Assembly (NCBI GenBank): GCA_050181915.1 | Contig: JBFXCS010000001.1 | Span: forward strand, 1,116,001 to 1,180,000 | Direction of reading: 5' to 3' | DNA: 64,000 nucleotides | Source: JBFXCS01 sp050181915 | GTDB lineage: Bacteria > Actinomycetota > Thermoleophilia > Miltoncostaeales > Miltoncostaeaceae | Shown: one piece after another, positions 42,150-50,072 of the stretch | How the letters are laid out: every line of letters begins with the position of its first letter | Numbering within the stretch: the stretch's first letter is position 1 | Position numbers and translations under genes: made by a program | Notes under the pieces: model-generated | The model's input: the letters and a program-made list of their open reading frames with translations, nothing else | Databases searched by the model: none | What the model was told of the DNA's origin: nothing

Positions 42150-44459
42150 TCAGTCGGTGTAGCCGTTGTTCATTTCGGTGACGGTGGTGCCGCCGGGCTT
42201 GGCGGAGAACGTCGCCGTCATCGAGCACGACACGACGGCCGTGTGGCCGGCGACAGTGGTGGTGCGCGTCGCGGTAACGGTGCCGGTGATCGAGCCCGTG
42301 CCGTGCGCGGTGAGACCGGGCTGGCTCGCACCCGCTCCGAGCTTGATGCTCTTCGTGCCGGGGTGCTTGGTCGAGCTGAACGTCGTGAAGCCCTTGCGGG
42401 GGAACCCGCTGGCGGGCGACAGCTTGATCTCGCGGGTGAGACGGATGGTCGTGAACCAGGGCTGCGACGTGACGCTGCCGCCCTGACGCGAGCCGGCCGG
42501 GGTGACGCACCGCTCCGCGCCCTTCAGCATGAAGTCGCGCACGACGCCGTCGTCGCCGACCGTGAACGACACCTCGCCCGCCGGCACGGTGCGACCGGCG
42601 TGCGAGACGGTGCCGTCGACCTTGCCGCTCCACTGCCCCGGCGTCAGCTTCGCCGGGTTCGACGCCGGGCTCGGCGTGGTGCGGGGCGGGTTCACGGTCG
42701 TGGTGGTCGTCACCGGCTTCGGCGTCGCCGTCCGAGCGGTGCTGGCGATGATCGTCGGCACGAGCGGCTTGAAGGCGGTGCGCGTCGCCGCTGGCAACCC
42801 GCCCAGCCCGGGCAGCGGCGCAAGCGCGGCCGTCGTCTTGGGCACCGCGCACGCGACCTTCGTCTGGATCGGCACCTTCGGCGGGTCGACCGCCTTCGCG
42901 GACGACTTGGGCGCCGTGACGACCGGCTGCACCTTCATCGTGACCTGCTGACCAGGGATCACCGCCGGCACGACGAGCTTCGGCAGCGTCACCGAGCCAC
43001 CGCCCTTGAGCTTCACCGTGGGCGTGCCGAACCCGCCGAGGTACATGCCGTGCACTGGCGCTGTTGCCTTCGCGTGACCCAGCGACCGGCCCGCCGCACC
43101 GCTGCGTGTCGGCGTCGCCGGCTGCCGGAACGTGCTGGTCACCGTCAGCGACGTGCACGTCGTCGTCGGCGTCACCTTCACCACCGCACCACCGGTGAGC
43201 GCCGCCGTGGGCTTGGCAACCTTCACCACCGCCTTGGCCGCGGGCTTCGGGACCACCTTCGCCGGTCCCAGCAGGATCGGTTCCGCCTTCGTGGGCTGTG
43301 GCACCATGCGCGGTGCGACGCCAGACTGCTGTGGGGGCAGGCCGATCTCGCCGTTGCCGTTGTAGCCCCAGCACCACGTCGTGCCGTCGGTGAGCTGTGC
43401 GCACGCGTGGTCGCGCTCGATGGACACCGCCACGGCCGCGGCGCTGAGCCCCTCGACCTTGACGGGCACATTCGAGACGTGCGACCACCCGTCGAAGGTG
43501 ACGCGCCCGAGCTGGCCGTGGAGGTTGCCGCCCCAGCACCACACGCTGCCGTCGGTCTTGATCGCGCAGGCCGACCTGTCCGCAGCAGCGATGTGCGCGA
43601 CCCCGCTCTCCATGCCCACCGGCGGGTGCGGAGTGTTGCCCGGCTCACCTGCGCTGCTGCCGCCCCTGCCAGTCTGCCCCTCGTTGTTGAGGCCCGCGCA
43701 CAACGCCGCTCCGCCCGTGGTGACCACGCACGTGAGCTGATCACCGGTCGCAGCATCGACGACGCCGGTCGTCCCGCTCAGCGCGAACTGCCCCCAATCC
43801 TGCGGCCCAGTCCCGATGCGCGTACACGTGAGCACGCCGTCCGTGGAGACGGTACATCCGTGAGCGGCATCGAACCCGTCGGGCGCGCCCAATTCGACGT
43901 TCGCGACGTTCGCCGCCGAACCCGGCCAACCCGCAGCGACGGGCGTCGGACCGAAATTCCTGCCCCAGCACAGCACCGCACCCGACTGCACCGCACACGT
44001 CCTGTCACCGTTCACCGCGACATCCGTGACACCACTTTGCAAACCGAGTACCGCGACCGGCGTCGACGACGGGATCGTCGTGCCGTTGCCGAGCTGCCCG
44101 TCCTGGTTCGGCCCCCAGCACTTGAGCGCCCCCGACTGGATCGCGCACACGTGGCTGACCGCAGCCCAAGCCGGGACCCCGGCCGCAACCTCGGTCACGC
44201 CCGACTCCATCCCGACCACGCGCTGTGGCGTCGGCTGCTCCGCCGGCTCGGTCAGCCCGGTGCCGAGCGAGCCATGCTTCTGCGACCCCCAGCACGCGAG
44301 CGACCCCGCACCACTGACCGAGCACGACACACCGTAGCCGGCCGCAACGGTCGACGACCCCGCCGACGCCGTCGCGGGCACCCCGAGTAGCAGCAGCGCA
44401 CCGACGAGCAGCAGACCGGCACGCATCACAGCGCGCGCCCTCGACATCGCGAACGGCAT
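42150..44459 (-). CDS. secreted RCC1-repeat protein
   Basis: 769 residues; ATG with GGGAGG 6 bases upstream. A signal peptide (~12-36) leads to about six RCC1-type blades (~40-400), each with a Cys and a CWG (SLACWGSQKHGSLGTG, ALKCWGPNQDGQLGNG, VWCWGGNLHGQLG, TWCWGYNGNGEIG). The second half is Pro/Thr/Lys-rich, low complexity, then a beta domain (~640-769) with Cys residues (ERCVTPAGS, VVSCSMTATF). Extracellular propellers of this kind are common in actinobacteria; ligand unknown. It lies inside the decayed island and may have come with it. Confidence 0.85.
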   Translation of the reverse strand: MPFAMSRARAVMRAGLLLVGALLLLGVPATASAGSSTVAAGYGVSCSVSGAGSLACWGSQKHGSLGTGLTEPAEQPTPQRVVGMESGVTEVAAGVPAWAAVSHVCAIQSGALKCWGPNQDGQLGNGTTIPSSTPVAVLGLQSGVTDVAVNGDRTCAVQSGAVLCWGRNFGPTPVAAGWPGSAANVANVELGAPDGFDAAHGCTVSTDGVLTCTRIGTGPQDWGQFALSGTTGVVDAATGDQLTCVVTTGGAALCAGLNNEGQTGRGGSSAGEPGNTPHPPVGMESGVAHIAAADRSACAIKTDGSVWCWGGNLHGQLGRVTFDGWSHVSNVPVKVEGLSAAAVAVSIERDHACAQLTDGTTWCWGYNGNGEIGLPPQQSGVAPRMVPQPTKAEPILLGPAKVVPKPAAKAVVKVAKPTAALTGGAVVKVTPTTTCTSLTVTSTFRQPATPTRSGAAGRSLGHAKATAPVHGMYLGGFGTPTVKLKGGGSVTLPKLVVPAVIPGQQVTMKVQPVVTAPKSSAKAVDPPKVPIQTKVACAVPKTTAALAPLPGLGGLPAATRTAFKPLVPTIIASTARTATPKPVTTTTTVNPPRTTPSPASNPAKLTPGQWSGKVDGTVSHAGRTVPAGEVSFTVGDDGVVRDFMLKGAERCVTPAGSRQGGSVTSQPWFTTIRLTREIKLSPASGFPRKGFTTFSSTKHPGTKSIKLGAGASQPGLTAHGTGSITGTVTATRTTTVAGHTAVVSCSMTATFSAKPGGTTVTEMNNGYTD

Positions 44460-44574
44460 CAGGATCCTCCCCGGGGGACGGCGAAACGTCCCCGAACCTA
44501 CCTCCGCCACCACCCCGAAACAACTTGAAGAAAGCGCGAACCCGAGAGGCCCGTGCGATCACAGGAACGGCCCA

Positions 44575-44820
44575 CGCCGTTCCCGACTCGTCGCCCATTG
44601 CTCGATGGCTCGGTCCTCGAGTAGCTGGCGACAACTCGGGCTCGGGGCCGAGTGCGTGGGTGTCGGTGATGCGGTCGCGGTAGGCGGCGACCGTGCGGGC
44701 ATGGCCGCGCCACGTGGCCGCTGCGTGTGGGTCGGTGGGTTGGGGGCCGAGGTCGTGTGTCCACGGCGCGTCTTCGGTGAGTGCGGGGTCGAGCACGGCG
44801 TTGGCGTGTTGTTCGGCTGA
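44575..44820 (-). pseudogene. relaxase-like (MobF C-terminal) remnant
   Basis: The minus-strand reading gives PWTHDLGPQPTDPHAAATW, HARTVAAYRDRITDTHALGPEP. A similar TVAAYRDR...LGPEP block recurs in the C-terminal part of actinobacterial TrwC/MobF relaxases, by memory. No start, no upstream domains and a degenerate end: it is a fragment. It begins immediately past the TrkA gene stop. Confidence 0.45.
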
Positions 44821-44847
44821 CCTACGCCTTCCCGCCCCCACCTTTCC

Positions 44848-45510
44848 TCACCTTCCGATGAGGGTTCTCCTCACCTCGTCCTCGCGGGCCGACTCGAGGA
44901 TGGCCAGCACCTGATCGCCGGGCTGCAGCCTGATCTCCCCCACCGCGATGCGGGCGATGCCGTCGCGGACGATCGAGATGAGCTTGCTGCCGGAGGGGAT
45001 GTCGAGGTCGACGACGGCGGTGCCGACGCACGGCGCGCCCTCCTCGATCTCCACCTCGATGATCTCCAGGTCCTCCTTCTTCAGCTCCAGCAGGTGGACC
45101 AGGTCGTGCTCCGGCACCTCGTGCTCGATGAGGGCCATGATCCGCTGCGTGGGGCACACCGTCGGCGAGATGCCCAGCAGGTCGAAGTGCTCCTGGTTGC
45201 GCGGGTCGTTGACGCGGGCGATCACCTTCTGGACGGCGTAGCGCTCGCGGGCGAGCTGGGAGATGATCAGGTTGTCCTCGTCGTCGCCGGTGACCGCGAC
45301 CACGATGTCGGGCGGGCGGGAGATGCCGGCCCTCTCCAGCACGTACAGCTCGGTGCCGTCGCCGTGGACGACGCGGTGGCCGAACTCGGCCTCGAGCACG
45401 TCGGCGCGGGCCTGCGCGGCCTCGACCACGACGACCTCGCTGTCGCGCTTGGCCAGCTGCCGGGTGAGGTTCGCGCCCATCTTCCCGCCCCCGACCACGA
45501 TCGCGAACAT
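44848..45510 (-). CDS. trkA: TrkA/RCK potassium-channel regulatory protein, full length
   Basis: 220 residues. RCK-N Rossmann domain (1-~130) has AIVVGGGKMGANLTRQLAKR and the ribose-binding acidic residue at the end of strand 2 (VVVVEAA). The RCK-C domain (~140-220) includes GSKLISIVRDG and LQPGDQVLAILES. Such subunits gate K+ transporters in response to NAD(H) or nucleotides. ATG overlaps the previous trkA stop (TGATG); last gene of the transporter cassette. Confidence 0.93.
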   Translation of the reverse strand: MFAIVVGGGKMGANLTRQLAKRDSEVVVVEAAQARADVLEAEFGHRVVHGDGTELYVLERAGISRPPDIVVAVTGDDEDNLIISQLARERYAVQKVIARVNDPRNQEHFDLLGISPTVCPTQRIMALIEHEVPEHDLVHLLELKKEDLEIIEVEIEEGAPCVGTAVVDLDIPSGSKLISIVRDGIARIAVGEIRLQPGDQVLAILESAREDEVRRTLIGR

Positions 45511-45944
45511 CAGCCCTCCTCCGCGGCCCGCGCGGCCCAGCGCGCCAGCCCCTCGATCGCCACCTTCACGGGCGAGATGACCTCGAACCCGCGCCCCTCG
45601 AACGCCTCCGCGCGCGCCGGGTCCTGGATCCGGGCGGCGACGTGGGGGACGTTGAACCGCCTGGTGGCGACCTGCGCCACGACGAGGTTCGTGTTGTCGC
45701 CGTCGGTGGCCGCGATGAGCACCCGCGCGTCCTCGATGCCGGCCTGCTCCAGCACCTCTCCGTCCATGCCGTGGCCGATCACCACCGGATGGCGCCACTC
45801 GTCGCCGAGGCGCTGGAGGGCGTCCTCGCGGAGCTCCACCACCACCACCTCCCAGCCGCTGTCGGCGAGCCTCGTGGCCAGCGTCGCCCCCACCCTCCCG
45901 CAGCCGACGATGATCGCCCTCTGAGCCGTGTTCACCACCGACAT
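45510..45944 (-). CDS. TrkA-N (RCK-N only) protein
   Basis: 144 residues, RCK-N domain alone: AIIVGCGRVGATLATRLADSG with acidic VVVVELRED, then HPVVIGHGMDGEVLEQAGI and VAARIQDPARAEAF. It lacks RCK-C. Its start overlaps the APC gene stop (TAATG). With the full-length TrkA next door it could form mixed RCK rings, an inference. Confidence 0.92.
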   Translation of the reverse strand: MSVVNTAQRAIIVGCGRVGATLATRLADSGWEVVVVELREDALQRLGDEWRHPVVIGHGMDGEVLEQAGIEDARVLIAATDGDNTNLVVAQVATRRFNVPHVAARIQDPARAEAFEGRGFEVISPVKVAIEGLARWAARAAEEG

Positions 45945-47857
45945 TATGCGCCGTCCTCCTCGTCGAGGATGCCCTCGGGATACGCGACCACCATCACCTC
46001 GACCGGGGCGCGCCGGAGCACCTCCTCGACCGTTGGGCTGAAGAAGCGCGACTGACCGCGCCAGCGCGCCGCGGACCCCATCACGATCAGATCGGCGTCG
46101 CCGTCGCGCGCCTCGTCCACGATCGCCTCCGCCAGCCCGCGCGCCCGCACCACCGTACCGGTCACCTCCACGCCGTGCTCCTCGCCGATCTCGTGGGCCT
46201 CCTCGAGCGCCGCCCGCCCCAGCTCCTGCTTCTCGTCCATCGGCGCGTCGAGCGGCAGCGACAGGGGCACCTTCAGCACGTGGATCACCCGCACCTGCGC
46301 GCCGCGCTCCTCGGCCAGCCGCAGCGCGGTGGCCAGCACCTCCTGGCCGATGTCCCCCAGCTTCAGCGGGACGAGGATCCGCTCCGCCCGGCCCTCGTCG
46401 TAGGGCACCAGATCGGGCCGGGCGGGGACGGCGCGGCCCAGCAGGGTCTCGCCGGCGGCGCGGCGCGAGAGCAGGAACACCACGCCTCCCGCCGCGAGCC
46501 ACGCCGGCCCGGCGATCCGCGCCCCGGTGTGGCTGTAGAGCGAGGCCACCCACAGCGCCGCCGTGAGCGCGGCCCCCACCAGCGACGGGACCGGTATCAC
46601 GGCGGCGCCGCGCCGCACGCCCAGCGGCACGCGGAACGGCCGCTCGAGCCCGGGCTCGCGGATGCGCAGCCGCACCACCGCCAGTTGGGCGGCGGTGAGC
46701 GCGATGAGCACGCCGAAGCTGAACAGGCCGGCGAGGAAGCGGGCGCCGTCGCCGACCAGGTCGGCGACCACCAGCAGCACCACCGCGATCGCCGCGGTGA
46801 CGAAGGTCGCCGCCGGCGTGGGCTGGGCGCCGCGCTCGGGACGCGCGAAGGGGTGGGGCAGCATGTCGTAGCGCGCCATCGAGAAGGCGAGCCGCTCGGC
46901 CCCGGCCATCGCCGTGGCGATCGCCGTGACCAGCACGAGGGCGCCGGTGACGCCGACGATCACCTCGAGCGCCCGGCCCCCGGCGGGCAGCTCGTCCCCC
47001 ACCGCCCGGGCGACGCCCACCAGGGGCGCCCGCAGCCAGTCGTCGCCCAGGCTGCTGCCCACCCCGTCCGGCGTCGAGGGGTACGCGTGGGCCGGGAAGG
47101 CCGACACGCCGACGATCGCCACGACGACGTTCACCACCACCACCATGCCGATGCCGACGAACAGCCCCCGCGGCATGGTGCGGCCGGGCTCGCGCACCTC
47201 GGCCGCGAAGTTGGTGACGGTCTCGAGACCGGTGTAGGCCAGCATCGCGAGCGACAGCGAGACGGCGATCGACGTCCACGACGGGGCGGTGCCCAGGTCC
47301 ACCCCCCGCGTGAGCGCGTCGGGCGAGAAGACCAGGATCAGCCCCGCGATGCCGACGGCGAGCTGCACCACCAGCGCGACGGCCGCCATCACCGCCGCGA
47401 TCGCGATGAGCCGCACCCGGCGGATGCGCCGCACCGCCGCCAGGGCGGCGATCACGACGATGGCGACGACGGCGTCCCAGGGCCGGTCGGTGAGGCCGCC
47501 GCGGTCGAAGGCGGTGCCCAGGTAGTGCGGCACGAACAGCGCCGCGAGCGCGATGACCACCACGTAGTCGAGCAGGATGAGCCAGCCGGTCGCGAAGCCC
47601 GCCCAGTCGCTGAAGGCCCGGCGCACGAAGGTGGCCGCGCCCCCCGCCTCGGGCATCGCCGCCGCCCCCTCGGCGTACGACAGCGTGACCACCAGCACCA
47701 GGAGGCCCACCGCCAGCAGGACCCACGGCGTCAGGCCGACGGCGTAGAGCACCACGAAGCCGAGGGCGAAGACCAGCGACGAGCCGATCTCGCCGTAGGC
47801 GAGGAGCGCCAGGGAGCGCGCCCGCAGGGCGCGCGCCGGGCTCAGCCGTCGCGCCAC
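45944..47857 (-). CDS. APC-superfamily permease with C-terminal USP domain, copy 1
   Basis: 637 residues. About twelve membrane helices (~15-445), starting ALLAYGEIGSSLVFALGFVV, with YTGLETVTNFAAE in the family region of TM6-7. A cytosolic universal-stress domain follows (~475-625, ILVPLKLGDIGQEV, DLIVMGSAARWRGQSRFFSPTVEEVLRR). The build recalls KimA-type K+/H+ symporters, also APC with USP-like tails. GTG 47857; a CTG at 47845 overlapping the previous stop as CTGA is also possible. Substrate could be K+ or amino acids. Confidence 0.88.
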   Translation of the reverse strand: MARRLSPARALRARSLALLAYGEIGSSLVFALGFVVLYAVGLTPWVLLAVGLLVLVVTLSYAEGAAAMPEAGGAATFVRRAFSDWAGFATGWLILLDYVVVIALAALFVPHYLGTAFDRGGLTDRPWDAVVAIVVIAALAAVRRIRRVRLIAIAAVMAAVALVVQLAVGIAGLILVFSPDALTRGVDLGTAPSWTSIAVSLSLAMLAYTGLETVTNFAAEVREPGRTMPRGLFVGIGMVVVVNVVVAIVGVSAFPAHAYPSTPDGVGSSLGDDWLRAPLVGVARAVGDELPAGGRALEVIVGVTGALVLVTAIATAMAGAERLAFSMARYDMLPHPFARPERGAQPTPAATFVTAAIAVVLLVVADLVGDGARFLAGLFSFGVLIALTAAQLAVVRLRIREPGLERPFRVPLGVRRGAAVIPVPSLVGAALTAALWVASLYSHTGARIAGPAWLAAGGVVFLLSRRAAGETLLGRAVPARPDLVPYDEGRAERILVPLKLGDIGQEVLATALRLAEERGAQVRVIHVLKVPLSLPLDAPMDEKQELGRAALEEAHEIGEEHGVEVTGTVVRARGLAEAIVDEARDGDADLIVMGSAARWRGQSRFFSPTVEEVLRRAPVEVMVVAYPEGILDEEDGA

Positions 47858-48018
47858 GAGCGCACCAGGTAGAACCGCAGCAGCCCGCCGGCCAGGAGCA
47901 GGCCGCCGATCAGGAGCCCGAGCCCGCCGCCGACGCCGGCGGCGATCGTCCTGACGATCACCGCGACGCCGAGCAGGGCCACGACGATCGCCAGGACGGC
48001 CGGCAGGGCGCCGCGCAT
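47842..48018 (-). CDS. two-helix mini membrane protein
   Basis: 58 residues: ALPAVLAIVVALLGVAVIVRTI and a second Gly/Leu-rich helix, then basic FYLVRSWRDG. ATG overlaps the previous APC stop (TGATG) and its end overlaps the next APC gene by 16 bases. Its placement between the two permeases suggests an accessory subunit; no family is recognised. Confidence 0.7.
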   Translation of the reverse strand: MRGALPAVLAIVVALLGVAVIVRTIAAGVGGGLGLLIGGLLLAGGLLRFYLVRSWRDG

Positions 48019-49913
48019 CAGGCCGCGACCCTCCCGGCGGCCACCATCACGCGGCAGGGGCTGTGCTTGAGCACGTGGCGGGCCGTCCGGCCGAACAGCG
48101 GCGAGCGGCGCCCGTACAGGCGCCGGCGGGCCCCCAGCACCACCAGCTCCGCGCTGCGCGCGACGACGTCGGCCACGATCGCCGGGCCGGCGTCGCGGGC
48201 GCGCAGCAGGCGCGTGACGGCGCGGGCCCCGTGGCTCTCCACGAGCGCCCGGGCGTCGTCGAGCAGGGCGTTCGCCTCGCGCTCGGCGTCCGGCATGTCG
48301 GCGTTCAGCGGCAGCTCCATCGGCACCACCAGCACGTGCACCACGGCCACCTTCGAGCGCCGCTCGGCGGCCAGGCGGGCCGCCGCCACCAGGGCCTCCT
48401 CCGACTCGGCGGAGCGCACCACCGGCACCACGATCGAGCGGTACTCCACGTTGAGGGCCGCGCCCAGGATCATCGCCGGCGCCCGCGAGGTCGCGCGCAG
48501 CGGCAGGTCCACCACGCGGCGCCGGTAGAGGACGTAGACCGCGAAGCCCACCGCCAGCCAGCCCAGCCCAGCGTAGCGCGTCGTGGGCTCCTGGATCACC
48601 ACGACCAGCCAGGCCACGCCCGTCGCCAGGCCCCCCAGGATCGCGAACAGCGGCCAGTCGATCCCGCGCAGCCGCAGGTTCGGCCGCGCGCGATACACCA
48701 GCTCCTCGTCCCGGAAGCGCACCCGCAGCGCCACCAGCGACACGTGCGCCACGGTGAACGACAGCATCGCGCCGAACGAGTACATCGTCCCCAGGAAGTC
48801 GGTCTGCCCGGGCAGCAGGGCGATGATGGCGCCGGCGCCCGCGAACAGCACCAGCGCCAGCCAGGGCGTCTTGAACTTCGGGTGCAGGCGCCGGAACCGC
48901 TCGGGCAGCTGGCGATAGCCGGCCATGGCGTACGTGATGCGCGAGGCGCCGATCACGCCCGCGTTGGCGGCGATGAACAGGATGGTCGCCGCCAGCACGC
49001 CCACGTACACCTGCAGGGCCGACAGCAGCGCCCCGCCGATGCCGAGGTTGTCGACCAGCCCCAGCACCGGGTCGTTCGCGAAGCCCCCGTCCTCCGGCCC
49101 CAGGCCGAGGGGCGTCGTGTAGCCGTCGGGCCCGCTCGTCACGGGCATCGCCGACAGCGCGATGGCCGGCAGGGTGAAGTAGATGGCGTAGACGGCCACC
49201 GCCACCAGGCGGATCGAGCGCGGGATGTCGCGCGACGGGTCGCGCGCCTCCTCGGAGAGGTTCGAGATCGTCTCGATGCCGGTGTAGGCGATCATCGCCA
49301 CCGGGATCGCGAGGAAGAAGCTCTGCCAGGTCGGCGCGGCGCCCAGGTGGACGTTCTCCACCAGGATCTCGGGCGAGAAGATCAGGGCGAAGCCCAGGAT
49401 CACCAGCAGCGCCTGGGTGGCGAAGTCGATCACCGCCAGCACCACGTTGAGGCGGGCGGCCTCCTTCACCCCCACGATGTTCACCGCCACCAGCAGCACG
49501 ATCACGCAGATGCCGACGACCACGTCCCACGGGTTCCGCTTCAGCGGCTCCCAGAAGATCGAGAGGTAGTGGGGCACGAAGAAGGCCGAGATGGCGATCG
49601 TGATGATGTAGTTGAGCATCTGGGCCCAGGCCGCCCCGAAGCTCACGAGCTCGTTGAAGGCGTGGCGGGCGAAGCTGGCCGAGCCCCCCGCCTCCGGGTG
49701 CCGCACGGTGCCCTCGGCGTAGGTGGCCGCCGTGGCGGCGAAGATCAGCCCCGCGACCAGGAAGACGACCGGCGTCAGGCCCAGCGCCAGGGCCGCCGTG
49801 ACGCCCAGCGCGTAGTAGATCGACGAGCCGACGTTGCCGTAGGCGGTCGCGAACAGCGCGGGGGTCCCGAGGACCCTCTCGAGCGCCTGCTGCTGGCGCT
49901 GGCGGCGCGGCAC
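48018..49913 (-). CDS. APC-superfamily permease with C-terminal USP domain, copy 2
   Basis: 631 residues. Same plan as copy 1: LFATAYGNVGSSIYYALGVTA at TM1, about twelve helices, then a USP-like domain (~475-625, SIVVPVVRSAESEEALVAAARLA, LVVLGARRRLYGRRSPLFGRTARHVLKHSPCRVMV). The phosphate-binding GxxGxxxxGS loop of ATP-binding USPs is only partly kept. GTG start 6 bases after TACTCT, leaderless-type. First gene of the cassette. Confidence 0.88.
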   Translation of the reverse strand: MPRRQRQQQALERVLGTPALFATAYGNVGSSIYYALGVTAALALGLTPVVFLVAGLIFAATAATYAEGTVRHPEAGGSASFARHAFNELVSFGAAWAQMLNYIITIAISAFFVPHYLSIFWEPLKRNPWDVVVGICVIVLLVAVNIVGVKEAARLNVVLAVIDFATQALLVILGFALIFSPEILVENVHLGAAPTWQSFFLAIPVAMIAYTGIETISNLSEEARDPSRDIPRSIRLVAVAVYAIYFTLPAIALSAMPVTSGPDGYTTPLGLGPEDGGFANDPVLGLVDNLGIGGALLSALQVYVGVLAATILFIAANAGVIGASRITYAMAGYRQLPERFRRLHPKFKTPWLALVLFAGAGAIIALLPGQTDFLGTMYSFGAMLSFTVAHVSLVALRVRFRDEELVYRARPNLRLRGIDWPLFAILGGLATGVAWLVVVIQEPTTRYAGLGWLAVGFAVYVLYRRRVVDLPLRATSRAPAMILGAALNVEYRSIVVPVVRSAESEEALVAAARLAAERRSKVAVVHVLVVPMELPLNADMPDAEREANALLDDARALVESHGARAVTRLLRARDAGPAIVADVVARSAELVVLGARRRLYGRRSPLFGRTARHVLKHSPCRVMVAAGRVAA

Positions 49914-49919
49914 CGGACC

Positions 49920-49925
49920 AGAGTA
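49920..49925 (-). promoter_or_regulatory. -10 box (TACTCT), leaderless-type
   Basis: TACTCT on the minus strand ends 6 bases before the GTG of the first APC-USP gene, so the five-gene cassette may be transcribed as a leaderless message. Confidence 0.45.
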
Positions 49926-50004
49926 CGCCCCGGGTCGGCGGACCCGTCACAGGACGAAACGCGGGCTTGACCGAGGGGTAACCCGTGGCGGCGCGGACGG
50001 CGCC

Positions 50005-50010
50005 TAGCGT
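50005..50010 (+). promoter_or_regulatory. possible -10 box (TAGCGT) of the phytase/GDPD gene
   Basis: TAGCGT lies about 62 bases before the ATG at 50073; the gene has its own SD (AGGAGG), so a normal leader is expected. No -35 box is clear. Confidence 0.3.
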
Positions 50011-50072
50011 GCCCCCGGACCCCGCCGCATCGGTGCGGTGAGCGTCCCTGCCCACATCACCCAGGAGGACAC

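Larger units (their letters stand above)
41758..44826. mobile_element. decayed mobile island (recombinase remnant, RCC1 protein, relaxase-like remnant)
   Basis: A frameshifted serine-recombinase start lies at one end and a relaxase-like fragment at the other, with a secreted RCC1 protein between. Codon use at the left end (GAT, AAT, TTG, GTT, CGT) is less GC-rich than the neighbours. ACCTACG occurs at 41758-41764 and 44820-44826, a possible 7-base target duplication or att core, though a 7-base match can arise by chance. Confidence 0.5.

Noticed and set aside
49967..49972. TTGACC as a -35 box for the phytase/GDPD gene
   Set aside because: No -10 box lies 16-19 bases downstream; the TAGCGT is 32 bases away.
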